This document shows positions 1-7,950 of a stretch of DNA of 64,000 nucleotides, piece by piece. The notes beneath the pieces are model-generated. The model saw only the letters and a list, made by a program, of their open reading frames with translations. It did no database searches and was not told where the DNA came from. Each line of letters begins with the position of its first letter. The first letter of the stretch is position 1. The translations under genes and the position numbers were made by a program. Source of the stretch: DATLCF01 sp035526505 (GTDB lineage Bacteria > Patescibacteriota > Saccharimonadia > Saccharimonadales > UBA4665); contig DATLCF010000001.1 of the NCBI GenBank assembly GCA_035526505.1, positions 248,001 through 312,000 of the forward strand, read 5' to 3'.

Positions 1-11
1 GGCATGCTACT

Positions 12-1256
12 ATGTACTCTTCATCTATGGAGACTCCAAAACCACCCACATCCCGCGAAAATAAATCGTATCCAGAAAGAGGCCGCCTGCCGCGAAGAGC
101 AAAGGCCGCCGCCATCTTGGCTTTGTCTGCCGTGGCGTTGAGTGGCTGTGCGCCGGTTGCGAACACCCAAGAATCGAGCGCTAGTAGCTGCAAAAGTACA
201 CTCTGGCAAAAGGATAATCTCCAGCAATTGCGCCAGGCTACACGGGCAGTTATGAAATCCAAAGTGGTGAAGGCCGGTGTGGCACCGGGCGGTGCGGTTG
301 CAGTAGGGTGCGGTAGCAAGGAGTTAGTACATCTGGGCGTCGGCCGGACAGGCAACGGCAATGCGGTTAGTGCAGATAATACTGTGTACGATATATCCTC
401 TGTAAGCAAGATGTTTACGGCAACGGCAATTTTTATGCTGCAGAACGAAGGGCGACTTGGCCTGGACGACCCCGTAGGCAGATTTTTGCCGACCTACCGG
501 GCGGGTAGCCGCAGCCACGTGACATTTCGCATGTTAATGCAGCATCGATCCGGCCTGGTCGATCCTCGATACAGTAGGTTATTGGCAGGTGCGGATACAC
601 CAGGGCAAGCATGGCAAAAGGTACTTACCTATCCTTTGGCGCACCGACCCGGCACAGAATTTTCTTATTCTAATGCGGGCTTCTCTGCACTATGGGCGGC
701 TGGTGGCAGAGCTGCCAAAGAGCCCCTGCAAGACTATCTGCAGCAGCAATTGTTCCGGCCTCTTGGTATGAATCGAACGGGCTATCAGCCGGCTGGACCC
801 TGCGCACCAACCTCGCCTGATGAAAATCAGTCCAGGACACTGGAATGCGTGCCGCAGGATCGACTTGCACGGGCATTGGGCGGTGAAGCCGGCCATGCTG
901 GTGTTTTTTCGACCGTGACTGATTTGGGACGCTTTGCAAGTATGCTGGCGAGTGGCGGCAAAAAAGGAGGACATAGCTACCTCACTACAGGCGAAGTACG
1001 GCTTATGGGCGCACACCAATCTGATAGCGCCTACGGTACGGGTGCCTGGACTAATCAACACAAGGCTTACAGCCGGCAGATGAGTCCTGATGCATTCGGG
1101 CACTATGGTTACAACGGTGTGTCGCTATTTGTCGATCCTGATACTAACAAGTGGGCAGTATTAGCTACAAACGGCACGCTCCACCAGGAAGTACCAGATG
1201 CGCAGGCTCATGTGGCGGTCAGGGCGGTTAATGATACGTTTGTACGCAGTTCGTAG
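12..1256 (+). CDS. Beta-lactamase-family serine hydrolase, predicted lipoprotein
   Basis: The 414-aa product has a basic N-terminus, a hydrophobic segment at about residues 29-45 and a lipobox (LSGC), so it is predicted to be lipidated and held on the outer face of the membrane. The class C beta-lactamase / DD-peptidase fold is shown by SVSK (SxxK nucleophile motif, about residue 130), YSN (Y-x-N, about 218) and a late HYGYNG (HxG-like motif). Such proteins are DD-carboxypeptidases, esterases or beta-lactamases acting on cell-wall or related substrates; the exact substrate cannot be read here. The start could also be the ATG at 27. It lies outside the integrative element that begins at 1344. 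Confidence 0.85.
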   Translation: MYSSSMETPKPPTSRENKSYPERGRLPRRAKAAAILALSAVALSGCAPVANTQESSASSCKSTLWQKDNLQQLRQATRAVMKSKVVKAGVAPGGAVAVGCGSKELVHLGVGRTGNGNAVSADNTVYDISSVSKMFTATAIFMLQNEGRLGLDDPVGRFLPTYRAGSRSHVTFRMLMQHRSGLVDPRYSRLLAGADTPGQAWQKVLTYPLAHRPGTEFSYSNAGFSALWAAGGRAAKEPLQDYLQQQLFRPLGMNRTGYQPAGPCAPTSPDENQSRTLECVPQDRLARALGGEAGHAGVFSTVTDLGRFASMLASGGKKGGHSYLTTGEVRLMGAHQSDSAYGTGAWTNQHKAYSRQMSPDAFGHYGYNGVSLFVDPDTNKWAVLATNGTLHQEVPDAQAHVAVRAVNDTFVRSS

Positions 1257-1343
1257 AGGGTTAGGATACATATCTAATCGCCTGGAATAGTTGTATTTGG
1301 AATAGGCCAGCGTAGCGTATCAACAGGTTCTCTTAGATTATGC

Positions 1344-1365
1344 TTGGTAGTGGCGAGAGGACTTG
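1344..1365. repeat. Distal attachment-site copy (degenerate tRNA 3' end)
   Basis: This 22-bp sequence matches the recombinase-proximal copy at 10445-10466 except for one base (T at 1351 against C at 10452). The change would break an acceptor-stem pair, so this copy is a remnant rather than part of a functional tRNA. It defines the far end of the integrative element. Confidence 0.8.
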
Positions 1366-1451
1366 TTCTTGATATACTCGCTCGGTCAAGCATAGGTTCC
1401 TCAAACAGCCACTGGCTGTTTTCGACCCACGGTTCAAGCCACTTTGTCATT

Positions 1452-1496
1452 ACCAATCTAAAAACCCTAGACTTCGCCTAGGGTTTTTAGATTGGT
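1452..1496. terminator. Perfect bidirectional hairpin terminator inside the element's left end
   Basis: A 19-bp perfect stem (1452-1470 with 1478-1496) encloses the 7-nt loop ACTTCGC and carries A and T runs within the arms, so it can terminate in both directions. The same loop occurs in the terminator at 41294-41332 beside another tRNA-derived repeat. In a circular form of the element it would lie just downstream of the recombinase gene. Confidence 0.8.
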
Positions 1497-1618
1497 AGCC
1501 ATAGATAGGACTACTTGGAACTTAATTAAAGCTGAACTGATAAACATGTCAGATATTGTTGAGAAGTATAAGCAAGGATATGTGGTAGTTGTCTAAGCGG
1601 GTGTGGTGGAACCTCTGG

Positions 1619-1633
1619 TGGTATTATTAACTC
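1619..1633 (+). promoter_or_regulatory. Extended -10 promoter, leaderless start of the cupin gene
   Basis: TGG-TATTAT followed by 6 nt and then the ATG at 1634. The spacing puts the expected transcription start on the A of the start codon. No Shine-Dalgarno sequence is present. Confidence 0.55.
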
Positions 1634-1972
1634 ATGTACGTTATTCACGAACCCTCAGAGCATTCTTTTGATAAAGTTGGCATACAAGGGAAGATATTCC
1701 CTGCAAGAGGTCTTACAGAGAGCCTAAACTTTGTCCGTATATCTACAGAGACAGGTCATGAAACTAAAATCATTGAGCATGAGTCTACCTTTTGTTACTA
1801 CGTGTTAGAGGGTGAAGGCTATTTTGAGATTAATGATCAAAGAGAAGACTGCGCTAAAGGCGACTTGGTAGTAATACCAGCAGGCGCTCCATTTATATAC
1901 AAGGGCAAGCTAGAAATGCTTTTAGTAAACAACCCGCCTTGGCGCGAGGAACAAGAAGAGACAATTAGCTAA
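1634..1972 (+). CDS. Small cupin-domain protein
   Basis: This 112-aa single-domain cupin shows the beta-barrel pattern: GHETKIIEHES (motif 1 region), YYVLEGEGYFEIND (mid barrel) and KGDLVVIPAGAPF (motif 2). The usual cupin histidine and glutamate metal ligands are only partly kept. Small cupins bind metals or sugars, or act as isomerases or sensors; the function cannot be fixed here. It lies in the integrative element and converges on a second cupin, with which it shares a 4-bp stop overlap. The start is preferred because of the -10 box exactly 6 nt upstream. Confidence 0.75.
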   Translation: MYVIHEPSEHSFDKVGIQGKIFPARGLTESLNFVRISTETGHETKIIEHESTFCYYVLEGEGYFEINDQREDCAKGDLVVIPAGAPFIYKGKLEMLLVNNPPWREEQEETIS

Positions 1973-2427
1973 GCAGCTTTTAGGTCAGTAATAGCTGACG
2001 CCACACTTTCCTCATCTGGGCTAAGTGGGATGTAGTTATCTAGGTTAAATGGAGGAGTATTGACTACGGCCATGACTAGACCTTCGCCAGGTAGCGTGAT
2101 GTGGAATTTCCCCGATGGAGTGTATATCCTTGCGCCAGGACTTAAATCTTGGATATTTTCACCTTCAACCGCAATCTTGCCTACCCCGGCGATTATAAAA
2201 TAGATTTCAACTTCACCATTGGCGTGCGAGTGGGGTTCGGAGAGCTCTAGCTGACGCATGTCGGCGATGGCAAAACTCTCTTGAGGTCTATCGATCGGAT
2301 TCGGCACCTCATAAACTAGACCACATCCGCCAACTTTCGGCTCTATGCCTTTGACCATCAGTTCCCAATCATCGATTGTACTGATGTAGTCGCCCCATAC
2401 TTCCATAACTTCGTTTATATCTGCCAT
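1969..2427 (-). CDS. Cupin-domain protein
   Basis: This 152-aa cupin has PHSHANGEVEIYFIIAGVG (HxH...E metal-ligand pattern of motif 1) and PGARIYTPSGKFHITL (motif 2 with H), so a metal site is plausible. It is the last gene of a minus-strand run after the dehydrogenase (2852-3751) and a small unknown protein (2431-2808). It starts 3 nt after the upstream stop and has AAGGA as ribosome-binding site, so it is probably translated from the operon message. The product may be an isomerase or epimerase-like enzyme working with the dehydrogenase; that role is inference. Confidence 0.75.
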   Translation of the reverse strand: MADINEVMEVWGDYISTIDDWELMVKGIEPKVGGCGLVYEVPNPIDRPQESFAIADMRQLELSEPHSHANGEVEIYFIIAGVGKIAVEGENIQDLSPGARIYTPSGKFHITLPGEGLVMAVVNTPPFNLDNYIPLSPDEESVASAITDLKAA

Positions 2428-2430
2428 AAT

Positions 2431-2808
2431 CTAATCCTTAAAATAATTCTGTTCCGGATTGGTGAAATGCGTCAGCTTGAACATTTGCTTCATCTCCTCG
2501 GGAGTGTTTAGTCTGATGATCTTGAAAGTGCCTGAAGTTTCTTCATTCTCGTAGTCATGTGTAACTTCCAGAATGTAGCATAAACCCCAGTAGACCCATT
2601 TGCCATCAACATCTTCAACTAAGAAGTTACGCACTGGCGGCACTTTATATACCCTAATTTTAGGTTTACTCGTAAAATGGAACACTTTATCTTTAACATC
2701 CTCGATCGAGTAGGGTGTACGGAGATGTGTCTCAAGGTCGAGCTCGGCGGGGAAGCCTTGATCTTTCGTGATACGCAACGTGTCATTGATTTCAATAAAT
2801 GAACCCAT
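2431..2808 (-). CDS. Conserved-looking unknown protein of the element cargo
   Basis: This 125-aa soluble protein has no motif I recognise. It is rich in beta-strand-like segments (KVFHFTSKPKIRVYKV, NFLVEDVDGKWVYWG, SGTFKIIRLN). I chose the internal ATG at 2808 because the longer reading back to 2925 is antisense to the dehydrogenase 3' end. The ATG also has an extended -10 (TGC-TATGAT) 6 nt upstream, the same arrangement as the neighbouring dehydrogenase. It sits between the dehydrogenase and a cupin on the same strand, which suggests a shared small-molecule or signalling task. Confidence 0.6.
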   Translation of the reverse strand: MGSFIEINDTLRITKDQGFPAELDLETHLRTPYSIEDVKDKVFHFTSKPKIRVYKVPPVRNFLVEDVDGKWVYWGLCYILEVTHDYENEETSGTFKIIRLNTPEEMKQMFKLTHFTNPEQNYFKD

Positions 2809-2823
2809 GCTTACATCATAGCA
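2809..2823 (-). promoter_or_regulatory. Extended -10 promoter, leaderless
   Basis: On the minus strand TGC-TATGAT is followed by 6 nt and the ATG at 2808. The 14-base stretch around the box is nearly repeated upstream of the dehydrogenase at 3752-3766. Confidence 0.55.
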
Positions 2824-2851
2824 AAACCATCGTGGAGCAATCGCAAATTGA

Positions 2852-3751
2852 TTATTTCTTAAGTATGTTCCGAGGAGTGCCACTAACGTACGCCTCAACG
2901 TTTTGCACCATGATCTCAAGGCCATTGGCCGCAGCCTGCTTGGTCACTCCAGCAACGTGCGGCGTTACGAGTATTTTCTCGTTGGATAAACATTTCTTGT
3001 AGAAATCATTAGACACATCAAAGAGTGGCTCGGGATCACAGTCAATTCCTGCGCCAGCAATGGTACCGGCATCAATTGCAGCGATAAGGCCATCGATGTC
3101 ATACGTATAAGGTCGTGAGAACGTGACGTAGTACGAGCCTTGTTTCATCTTTGGGAAGAATTCAGCGTCGAGTAAGTTTTTACTGGAAGGGTTACAGTTC
3201 AGAGCATTTACCACCACATCAGCTTGGCCTACCTTTGCTACTACGTCGTCACCACGGTTGAAATAATCTACAGTCATCCCAAACGCTTCACAGCGCTCAC
3301 CAACTTCTGTTCCAATTGTGCCATGTCCTACGATGAGTACTTTCTTTCCCTCAAGACTTTCAGTTGAGGTAAATGGATATTGCTCAATTGTTCTTAGGAA
3401 CTTCGGAAATTGCCTGTATAACGATAGGATCATGAACATTGTCCACTCTGCAATCGACTTTCGGTTACCGCCCTGGGCATTAGCCACAAAGACGTTTTTC
3501 TTAGCCAGTTCTTCTGAATCGAAGCTCCCAAGTTCGGTGTATGGGTAGGTTACGAGCAAGTTCTCGAGTTTACCTAAATTCTCAATCACGTGATCTCCCC
3601 AAGTACAGACAACGTCGTAGCCGCGAACGCTCTCAAGCCACTCTTCACCAGAAGAGGCATTGGCCAACTTTTCGACTTGTCCCAGGGCATTTAAGCGAGC
3701 TAATTGTTCGTCGGTAAAACTAAAGTCTCCATCAAGGGCTATCTTTTTCAT
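2852..3751 (-). CDS. D-2-hydroxyacid dehydrogenase family oxidoreductase
   Basis: This 299-aa NAD-dependent dehydrogenase has the Rossmann fingerprint GHGTIG (about residues 143-148) followed by an acidic/Asn stretch. It also has VVNALNCNP, then YVTFSRP at the place of the catalytic Arg, DCDPEPLFD with the catalytic-site Glu, and TPHVAG with the catalytic His. The family interconverts 2-ketoacids and D-2-hydroxyacids; the substrate is unknown. It is first in a minus-strand cargo group with an unknown protein and a cupin. Translation probably starts on a leaderless message from the -10 box 6 nt upstream. Confidence 0.88.
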   Translation of the reverse strand: MKKIALDGDFSFTDEQLARLNALGQVEKLANASSGEEWLESVRGYDVVCTWGDHVIENLGKLENLLVTYPYTELGSFDSEELAKKNVFVANAQGGNRKSIAEWTMFMILSLYRQFPKFLRTIEQYPFTSTESLEGKKVLIVGHGTIGTEVGERCEAFGMTVDYFNRGDDVVAKVGQADVVVNALNCNPSSKNLLDAEFFPKMKQGSYYVTFSRPYTYDIDGLIAAIDAGTIAGAGIDCDPEPLFDVSNDFYKKCLSNEKILVTPHVAGVTKQAAANGLEIMVQNVEAYVSGTPRNILKK

Positions 3752-3766
3752 AACTACATCATAGCA
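3752..3766 (-). promoter_or_regulatory. Extended -10 promoter, leaderless start of the dehydrogenase
   Basis: TGC-TATGAT then 6 nt then the ATG at 3751 on the minus strand. No ribosome-binding site lies in the 6-nt gap. Confidence 0.55.
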
Positions 3767-3793
3767 AAATAAGAACTTACCACCTGAAGATAC

Positions 3794-4723
3794 TTAGTTA
3801 TTTATTTTTTTCAAATACCAGACAATATATCCTAAAACAGCAGTGAGGCCCCAGATAAACGAGCTTATCAATATAACTTTTATTACATCTGATAGGGCTG
3901 GGGGGTCAAAAGCCATAACGATTACAGGCAGAACAATTCCCACCAAGGATAGCAAGGCCAATATCCAAACTGCTGGAATTATCCCGACAGGTCTACCCAA
4001 CTTAGCAAGATCAAAAGTTAAACGTTCGATCTCGCTTTCTATTGCAACCAACTGTTCCTTTAGGCTTTGTTCCTCACGGATTGATTCATCCAGCCTGCGA
4101 GCATCTACTTCATGATTCCATGCTGGTGTTATAGGCCCGACTGAAAAGCTTGGTAACTTTGGCAATACCATGCCCATAACTGACACGGGGGGCGTTTCGG
4201 GTAGCTGAGATTTAAGTAAGTAAAAAACACTTTCATAGACGGGCTCTTCTGCTTCTGCCACCGCTAAGCCTTGATTTTTCAGATCCTCAAGATCCAAATC
4301 AGAATCAGAATATGCTCCCTTGAGCCTGGGTGAGATTTTGCCATAGGCTTGTTTTATACGCTCATGCAGCGATACAACCTCTGGGAGCATTTCCTCCAAG
4401 GAGCTTCCTCGTGGAGTGTTGCTATTTATGAGAGCCTCGTAGTCGACTTCATCTAGCCCCGCCTGAACTAAATCATCCAGAACCCAATCAAAAAAAGCAC
4501 TCTTTGAATTGTCTAGCCTGTAGTTATGTGCAGATTCATACGCGGGTTTAATATGCTTCAGCTTTTGTTTCGCTGACACTAGCTGTCGTCTTAAACCTTC
4601 CCTCTCGCTAGATATGGCAACAAGCTTGCTAACTAAAAACCCACCAATAATTGCTACCATGGCGGCGGATGATTGACTAAGTGTTGAAAGAAGGTTACTA
4701 GGGTCAGACGTCGCTACTTCCAT
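3794..4723 (-). CDS. Membrane-anchored coiled-coil protein, partner of the PD-(D/E)XK-like gene
   Basis: This 309-aa protein has one N-terminal membrane segment (about residues 20-37, SAAMVAIIGGFLVSKLVA). A long charged, helix-rich soluble middle follows with probable coiled coils (about 38-70 and 210-245). Two C-terminal membrane segments lie at about 250-272 and 280-303. I recognise no catalytic motif. Its start overlaps the upstream gene's end by 10 bp (GAGGAT as ribosome-binding site), so the two are translationally coupled and probably act together. In an integrative island this arrangement resembles membrane-effector plus nuclease defence pairs, but no known family is identified. Confidence 0.7.
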   Translation of the reverse strand: MEVATSDPSNLLSTLSQSSAAMVAIIGGFLVSKLVAISSEREGLRRQLVSAKQKLKHIKPAYESAHNYRLDNSKSAFFDWVLDDLVQAGLDEVDYEALINSNTPRGSSLEEMLPEVVSLHERIKQAYGKISPRLKGAYSDSDLDLEDLKNQGLAVAEAEEPVYESVFYLLKSQLPETPPVSVMGMVLPKLPSFSVGPITPAWNHEVDARRLDESIREEQSLKEQLVAIESEIERLTFDLAKLGRPVGIIPAVWILALLSLVGIVLPVIVMAFDPPALSDVIKVILISSFIWGLTAVLGYIVWYLKKINN

Positions 4724-6075
4724 ATACTATCCTCATGAGTGTTCATCACGTAGACATACTCTTTGGGTGGTAATTTTCTGGCCACAACCATCTTACGGTG
4801 TGCTTCTATGGGAGCAAGCACCGTTTCAATGCTCAAGAATTCGTGTCCTATTCTTGTTAGTAGGTCCGCCCCATAGTAGACGAGGTAGCCTGTGGCGTTA
4901 TGCTGAAGAGTAATGAAGTGTTCTTTATGTGATATCTCTCGGAATAAATCTCGACCCCCGAACCGCTTATCATTTTTTTCATAATCATCAGGGATGTCTA
5001 TGCTGAATGCCCAGCCTAATGAATGGAATGCTTTCTTAAGTGGTTCAATATAAAGTTCTGCGAAAAGATATAGCTCCCCTGTGATTAGATCGACACGATC
5101 GTCGGACTTATAGGGGTATACACTATACGGTGCCTTACCGCGCATAACTTGGCCGCCCAGTTTGATTGACAAAGCGTCAAGGTTCGAAAAGGGCAGTGCA
5201 AGCATATCTTTTTTCCGCTGCGAGCGGTTTTTCAGGTCCTTTAGCTTTGCTTTATCGATACTGTGCAGATCAACTACGTCTATATAGAGGTAGGGCGCTA
5301 CTAACCTACCTGCAAATCCATCTTTTCTGGCCTTTGTAATAATTCTCTGTACGTCTTGGTGAAAATGTTTTACGGGAAGCTTGAAGCGTATTACTCGCGC
5401 AGAGGTAGTACTTGAACGGATAACCTCATTGCCTAACATATCCTGCGCCTGTAATAAACGATTTTTCTGGTCGGTGATTAGCTGACCGCTAGAGAGCTGT
5501 TGCGCAATTGAAACAGGCGTATACAATCGCCTATTCTTAACCTCAGCTAGGTAAGGCATATCGCCAATGTGTCGCAGAATACTAACGTCACCCACAAGTA
5601 GGCAGTTGGTAATGTCATGTAGTAGCGCGAAACCGCCATTACTGACCACTCTCTGTGCAAACCTTAGTTCCGCAACGCGCCCAGCTTTTGAGCTTTCATG
5701 CGGGGTGGCAACCAGGCCCGGCGTGGCTGCCTGAGCAAGAATGCGCAACCTTACCCTGTCGTGCCCGAGTGTTCGGTAAGCAAAACCGTCTGCAATCTCG
5801 CGGTACGAACCGGCAATTAGTTTGTTTCTGTCTGCCTGTTCGATATATGACTCGTCATCCTTGGCTTTTGCCAACTTACGCCCTTGTGTGATGAGTGGCT
5901 CAACATCTTCTAGAATGGTTAAAACTGCTTTTTGGCACTCTAGGTGGGCGGCCGGGTCTCTCATGAAACCTTTTTCGACTGTCATATCCATAACGTCTTT
6001 TAGGTGCTGATTGTATCGGCTGTAATTTGCGTTGCCGACCAGACCTATTATGTATTTGTATCTTTCAATATCCAT
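4714..6075 (-). CDS. Unknown protein with PD-(D/E)XK nuclease-like core
   Basis: This 453-aa protein is mostly unrecognised. Residues about 136-182 read like a PD-(D/E)XK nuclease core: E136 in ELRFAQRV, D163 in VGDVSIL, and E178/K180 in YLAEVKNRR. This is the order and spacing of the E...D...ExK catalytic set in restriction-like endonucleases and Holliday-junction-resolvase folds. The N-terminal 130 residues are helical. The C-terminal 250 residues may be a target or ligand module. It is upstream of, and overlaps, the membrane coiled-coil gene. A TATAAT box 6 nt before the ATG indicates a leaderless message. Confidence 0.65.
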   Translation of the reverse strand: MDIERYKYIIGLVGNANYSRYNQHLKDVMDMTVEKGFMRDPAAHLECQKAVLTILEDVEPLITQGRKLAKAKDDESYIEQADRNKLIAGSYREIADGFAYRTLGHDRVRLRILAQAATPGLVATPHESSKAGRVAELRFAQRVVSNGGFALLHDITNCLLVGDVSILRHIGDMPYLAEVKNRRLYTPVSIAQQLSSGQLITDQKNRLLQAQDMLGNEVIRSSTTSARVIRFKLPVKHFHQDVQRIITKARKDGFAGRLVAPYLYIDVVDLHSIDKAKLKDLKNRSQRKKDMLALPFSNLDALSIKLGGQVMRGKAPYSVYPYKSDDRVDLITGELYLFAELYIEPLKKAFHSLGWAFSIDIPDDYEKNDKRFGGRDLFREISHKEHFITLQHNATGYLVYYGADLLTRIGHEFLSIETVLAPIEAHRKMVVARKLPPKEYVYVMNTHEDSIWK

Positions 6076-6087
6076 ATCATAATTATA
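6076..6087 (-). promoter_or_regulatory. Consensus -10 box, leaderless start of the PD-(D/E)XK-like gene
   Basis: Minus-strand TATAAT (6087-6082), 6 nt, then the ATG at 6075. This probably drives the two-gene operon 6075-3794. Confidence 0.6.
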
Positions 6088-6188
6088 GCGCTGCGCAAGT
6101 TCCCAGTATATTGCCAGTGCTTAATCTTTTTTGCCTACAGCTCGAAAAATTTTAACAATATTTTAATGTCGCCCGTCTGCAGTTCTAC

Positions 6189-6602
6189 TTACTCGGCGCT
6201 CTCCAAATTATATGGTTCTGGTAACATGTCTTGAAAACTCGGCATATTTGGCCGGTTTTGACGTAACCGTTCAATTTCGGCTGCATCTAATGCAAAAATC
6301 GAACCCATCACCAGTCCGTAGAACGCAAGTGCAAGAAGAATGTATTTCCCGATCCGAAAAGGTAGTCTAACTTTTGGTTTACCAGTACGCACGCGGATGT
6401 AGTAGCTAGTAGCAAGTATTGTGATGATTAATAGACCGCTGCGAGTGTAAGGAAAAATCGGATAGAGAAATGTTTTCTGCTGATTTTCAATTAGGGTAAT
6501 AAGCGTCTCGATACCAAAGTTAACGAGCAGGAATCCTACGATAGCAACTCCATAAATTTTGGCCTTACTTATTTTTTGCCTGGGGTTAGTTTCTTCTGAC
6601 AT
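6189..6602 (-). CDS. Small membrane protein, three predicted helices
   Basis: This 137-aa protein has hydrophobic segments at about residues 15-35, 53-68 and 87-107, followed by a polar, proline-rich tail. I see no enzyme motif. The ATG at 6602 is chosen because GGAGG lies 6 nt before it; a GTG two codons upstream is possible. An inverted repeat (AGACACCC ... GGGTGTCT, 6603-6632) overlaps this ribosome-binding site and could control translation. It lies alone between a branched palindrome and the PD-(D/E)XK-like operon in the element. Confidence 0.6.
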   Translation of the reverse strand: MSEETNPRQKISKAKIYGVAIVGFLLVNFGIETLITLIENQQKTFLYPIFPYTRSGLLIITILATSYYIRVRTGKPKVRLPFRIGKYILLALAFYGLVMGSIFALDAAEIERLRQNRPNMPSFQDMLPEPYNLESAE

Positions 6603-6632
6603 AGACACCCTCCTTTAGATATAGGGGTGTCT
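6603..6632 (-). promoter_or_regulatory. Inverted repeat over the ribosome-binding site of the 6189-6602 gene
   Basis: Eight-base arms AGACACCC and GGGTGTCT enclose the GGAGG ribosome-binding site of the downstream minus-strand gene. It could act as a DNA operator or as an RNA hairpin that hides the site. Confidence 0.4.
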
Positions 6633-6660
6633 GTACTAAAAAAGGACAACCCCTCTAGGT

Positions 6661-6760
6661 GTCTAGACCAACACAGGTTGTAGCCCATGCTTTCGAGAGA
6701 TTGCCCTGTTCGGCTACAACCAATCAAAAATTGGCTTCTTCAAGCTGTGTTGATCTAGAC
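6661..6760. repeat. Branched inverted-repeat structure (possible structured RNA or terminator)
   Basis: A 16-bp outer stem (6661-6676 with 6745-6760, one mismatch) encloses a perfect 10-bp inner stem (GGTTGTAGCC at 6677-6686 with GGCTACAACC at 6712-6721). A small hairpin CCAAT-caaaa-ATTGG follows the inner stem. Together they would fold as a three-way junction of about 100 nt in RNA from either strand. It separates two minus-strand genes. No protein is encoded here. Confidence 0.55.
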
Positions 6761-6789
6761 CTTTTTATACTAACAGAGAAGCTGTCTAT

Positions 6790-7950
6790 TTATTTCGATT
6801 CCTTTGGCCGTTTTTTAGAAAACTCTTTTTTCATTTCTTCCATAAATTCTTTCAAACTCGGGTGGTATCCATCGGGGTAAGCATCACTGAACATCGGCTC
6901 TCTTTCCTTAGTTCGTGGTATAAGTGCTTTCGAATCAATTTTCCCACCAACCGCTCTGATGATCTCTTTTCTAAATTCATGCTCTGGCAAATCAAGCTCA
7001 CCCTTTTTTATAAATCCGACCCCTAGCTTTACTTGTTCATGCTCGAGGTTTTTAATGATCGTGAACAACACATCAACTAAATCACGGTACGCTTCAACAG
7101 CAATCCTGCTTTCGCTATACTGAAAGTTGGTTATCGCGAAGCGATGTACTGCTCGGTTTCGTATATCATAAAGCTCATTTATTCTTTTGAAGAAAAGTGT
7201 TTTATCGTAATCAGGAAATTCAACTTCGTCTTCGGCCAGTTTGTATATCCCGCGTTCAGTTATGAATTTGCCACCTTCCGACTGCTGAAATAACTCCCAG
7301 AAATCCGGATCGATTTTCTTGCTTTTTCGAATATTAATTCGTGTGAGCAAAATTGAATATCGCAGCTGTGTATCTAGGAGAGCTACAAGTAGTATGAGTG
7401 CTTCCAGATAGTCATGAGTATTATCAAGTTCATCCATCGCATCGCGGAAAAGTAGAGTTAGCGACACGAAAGCATCCATAAAATTGTCAAACGGATACTG
7501 ATCAAGGTGGTTCTTATATTGGATTTGTCGGTAATCGTCAAACTTACCTAAGTTTTCTTCGACTAGTTTTTTCAGATATTTGGCGTCCTTTTCTAGGGCT
7601 GCCTCAGTACCCTTATCCTTTAGACCGAATGAGCCAACTGAAACCGTGTAACCTTTCCAGTCGTATATCCGAAGAAAGCCATTCTCTGACATCACAAAGT
7701 ATTCCCAGGTTGTCTTATCGTCTATAAAACGAAAGCCTGCCTCTATCATTATGTCGGTATAAGCTACATCAAAGATAAACTCTAGGAAGTGAAACGCAAC
7801 CTTTGGGTTTACATCAATATGCAGCATTCCACTGCCGCCCCAAGGTTTGGGTAAGTCATCAGCTGACTCTACAAACGCAAAACGGTCTCGAAGTTGTTTT
7901 CGGATTTCTTCGAGTTGTTTTAGAAGGTCAGGCTCGGCCGTTTTGCTCAC
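6790..7950 (-). CDS. HEPN-motif protein (candidate RNase / abortive-infection type)
   Basis: This 386-aa soluble protein has an R-N-x3-H motif at residues 264-269 (IRNRAVHRF). It follows a long helical bundle (EALILLVALLDTQLRYSILL, about 183-202), which is the arrangement of HEPN domains; active HEPN proteins are often metal-independent RNases in toxin-antitoxin and anti-phage systems. The N-terminal 150 residues form a separate unrecognised domain. Start is GTG at 7950, with TTAAAT 6 nt upstream and no Shine-Dalgarno. It is alone in its transcript with no obvious antitoxin partner adjacent. The HEPN call rests on one motif plus helix context. Confidence 0.55.
   Translation of the reverse strand: MSKTAEPDLLKQLEEIRKQLRDRFAFVESADDLPKPWGGSGMLHIDVNPKVAFHFLEFIFDVAYTDIMIEAGFRFIDDKTTWEYFVMSENGFLRIYDWKGYTVSVGSFGLKDKGTEAALEKDAKYLKKLVEENLGKFDDYRQIQYKNHLDQYPFDNFMDAFVSLTLLFRDAMDELDNTHDYLEALILLVALLDTQLRYSILLTRINIRKSKKIDPDFWELFQQSEGGKFITERGIYKLAEDEVEFPDYDKTLFFKRINELYDIRNRAVHRFAITNFQYSESRIAVEAYRDLVDVLFTIIKNLEHEQVKLGVGFIKKGELDLPEHEFRKEIIRAVGGKIDSKALIPRTKEREPMFSDAYPDGYHPSLKEFMEEMKKEFSKKRPKESK

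Larger units (their letters stand above)
1257..1633. other. Intergenic region holding element boundary, terminator and cupin promoter
   Basis: This 377-bp gap holds the degenerate tRNA 3'-end copy at 1344-1365, a perfect 19-bp stem terminator at 1452-1496 and the cupin promoter just before 1634. From 1344 a plus-strand open stretch runs in frame to a TAG at 1481. It would form an alternative C-terminus of the element recombinase in the circular form. I see no independent gene. Confidence 0.6.

Noticed and set aside
1344..1365. A second functional tRNA at the left element end
   Set aside because: Only the 3' 22 bp are present; there is no D arm or anticodon arm, and one acceptor pair is broken.
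2809..2925. Longer start for the 2431-2808 gene
   Set aside because: The extra codons are antisense to the dehydrogenase 3' end, while a promoter box sits 6 nt before the ATG at 2808.
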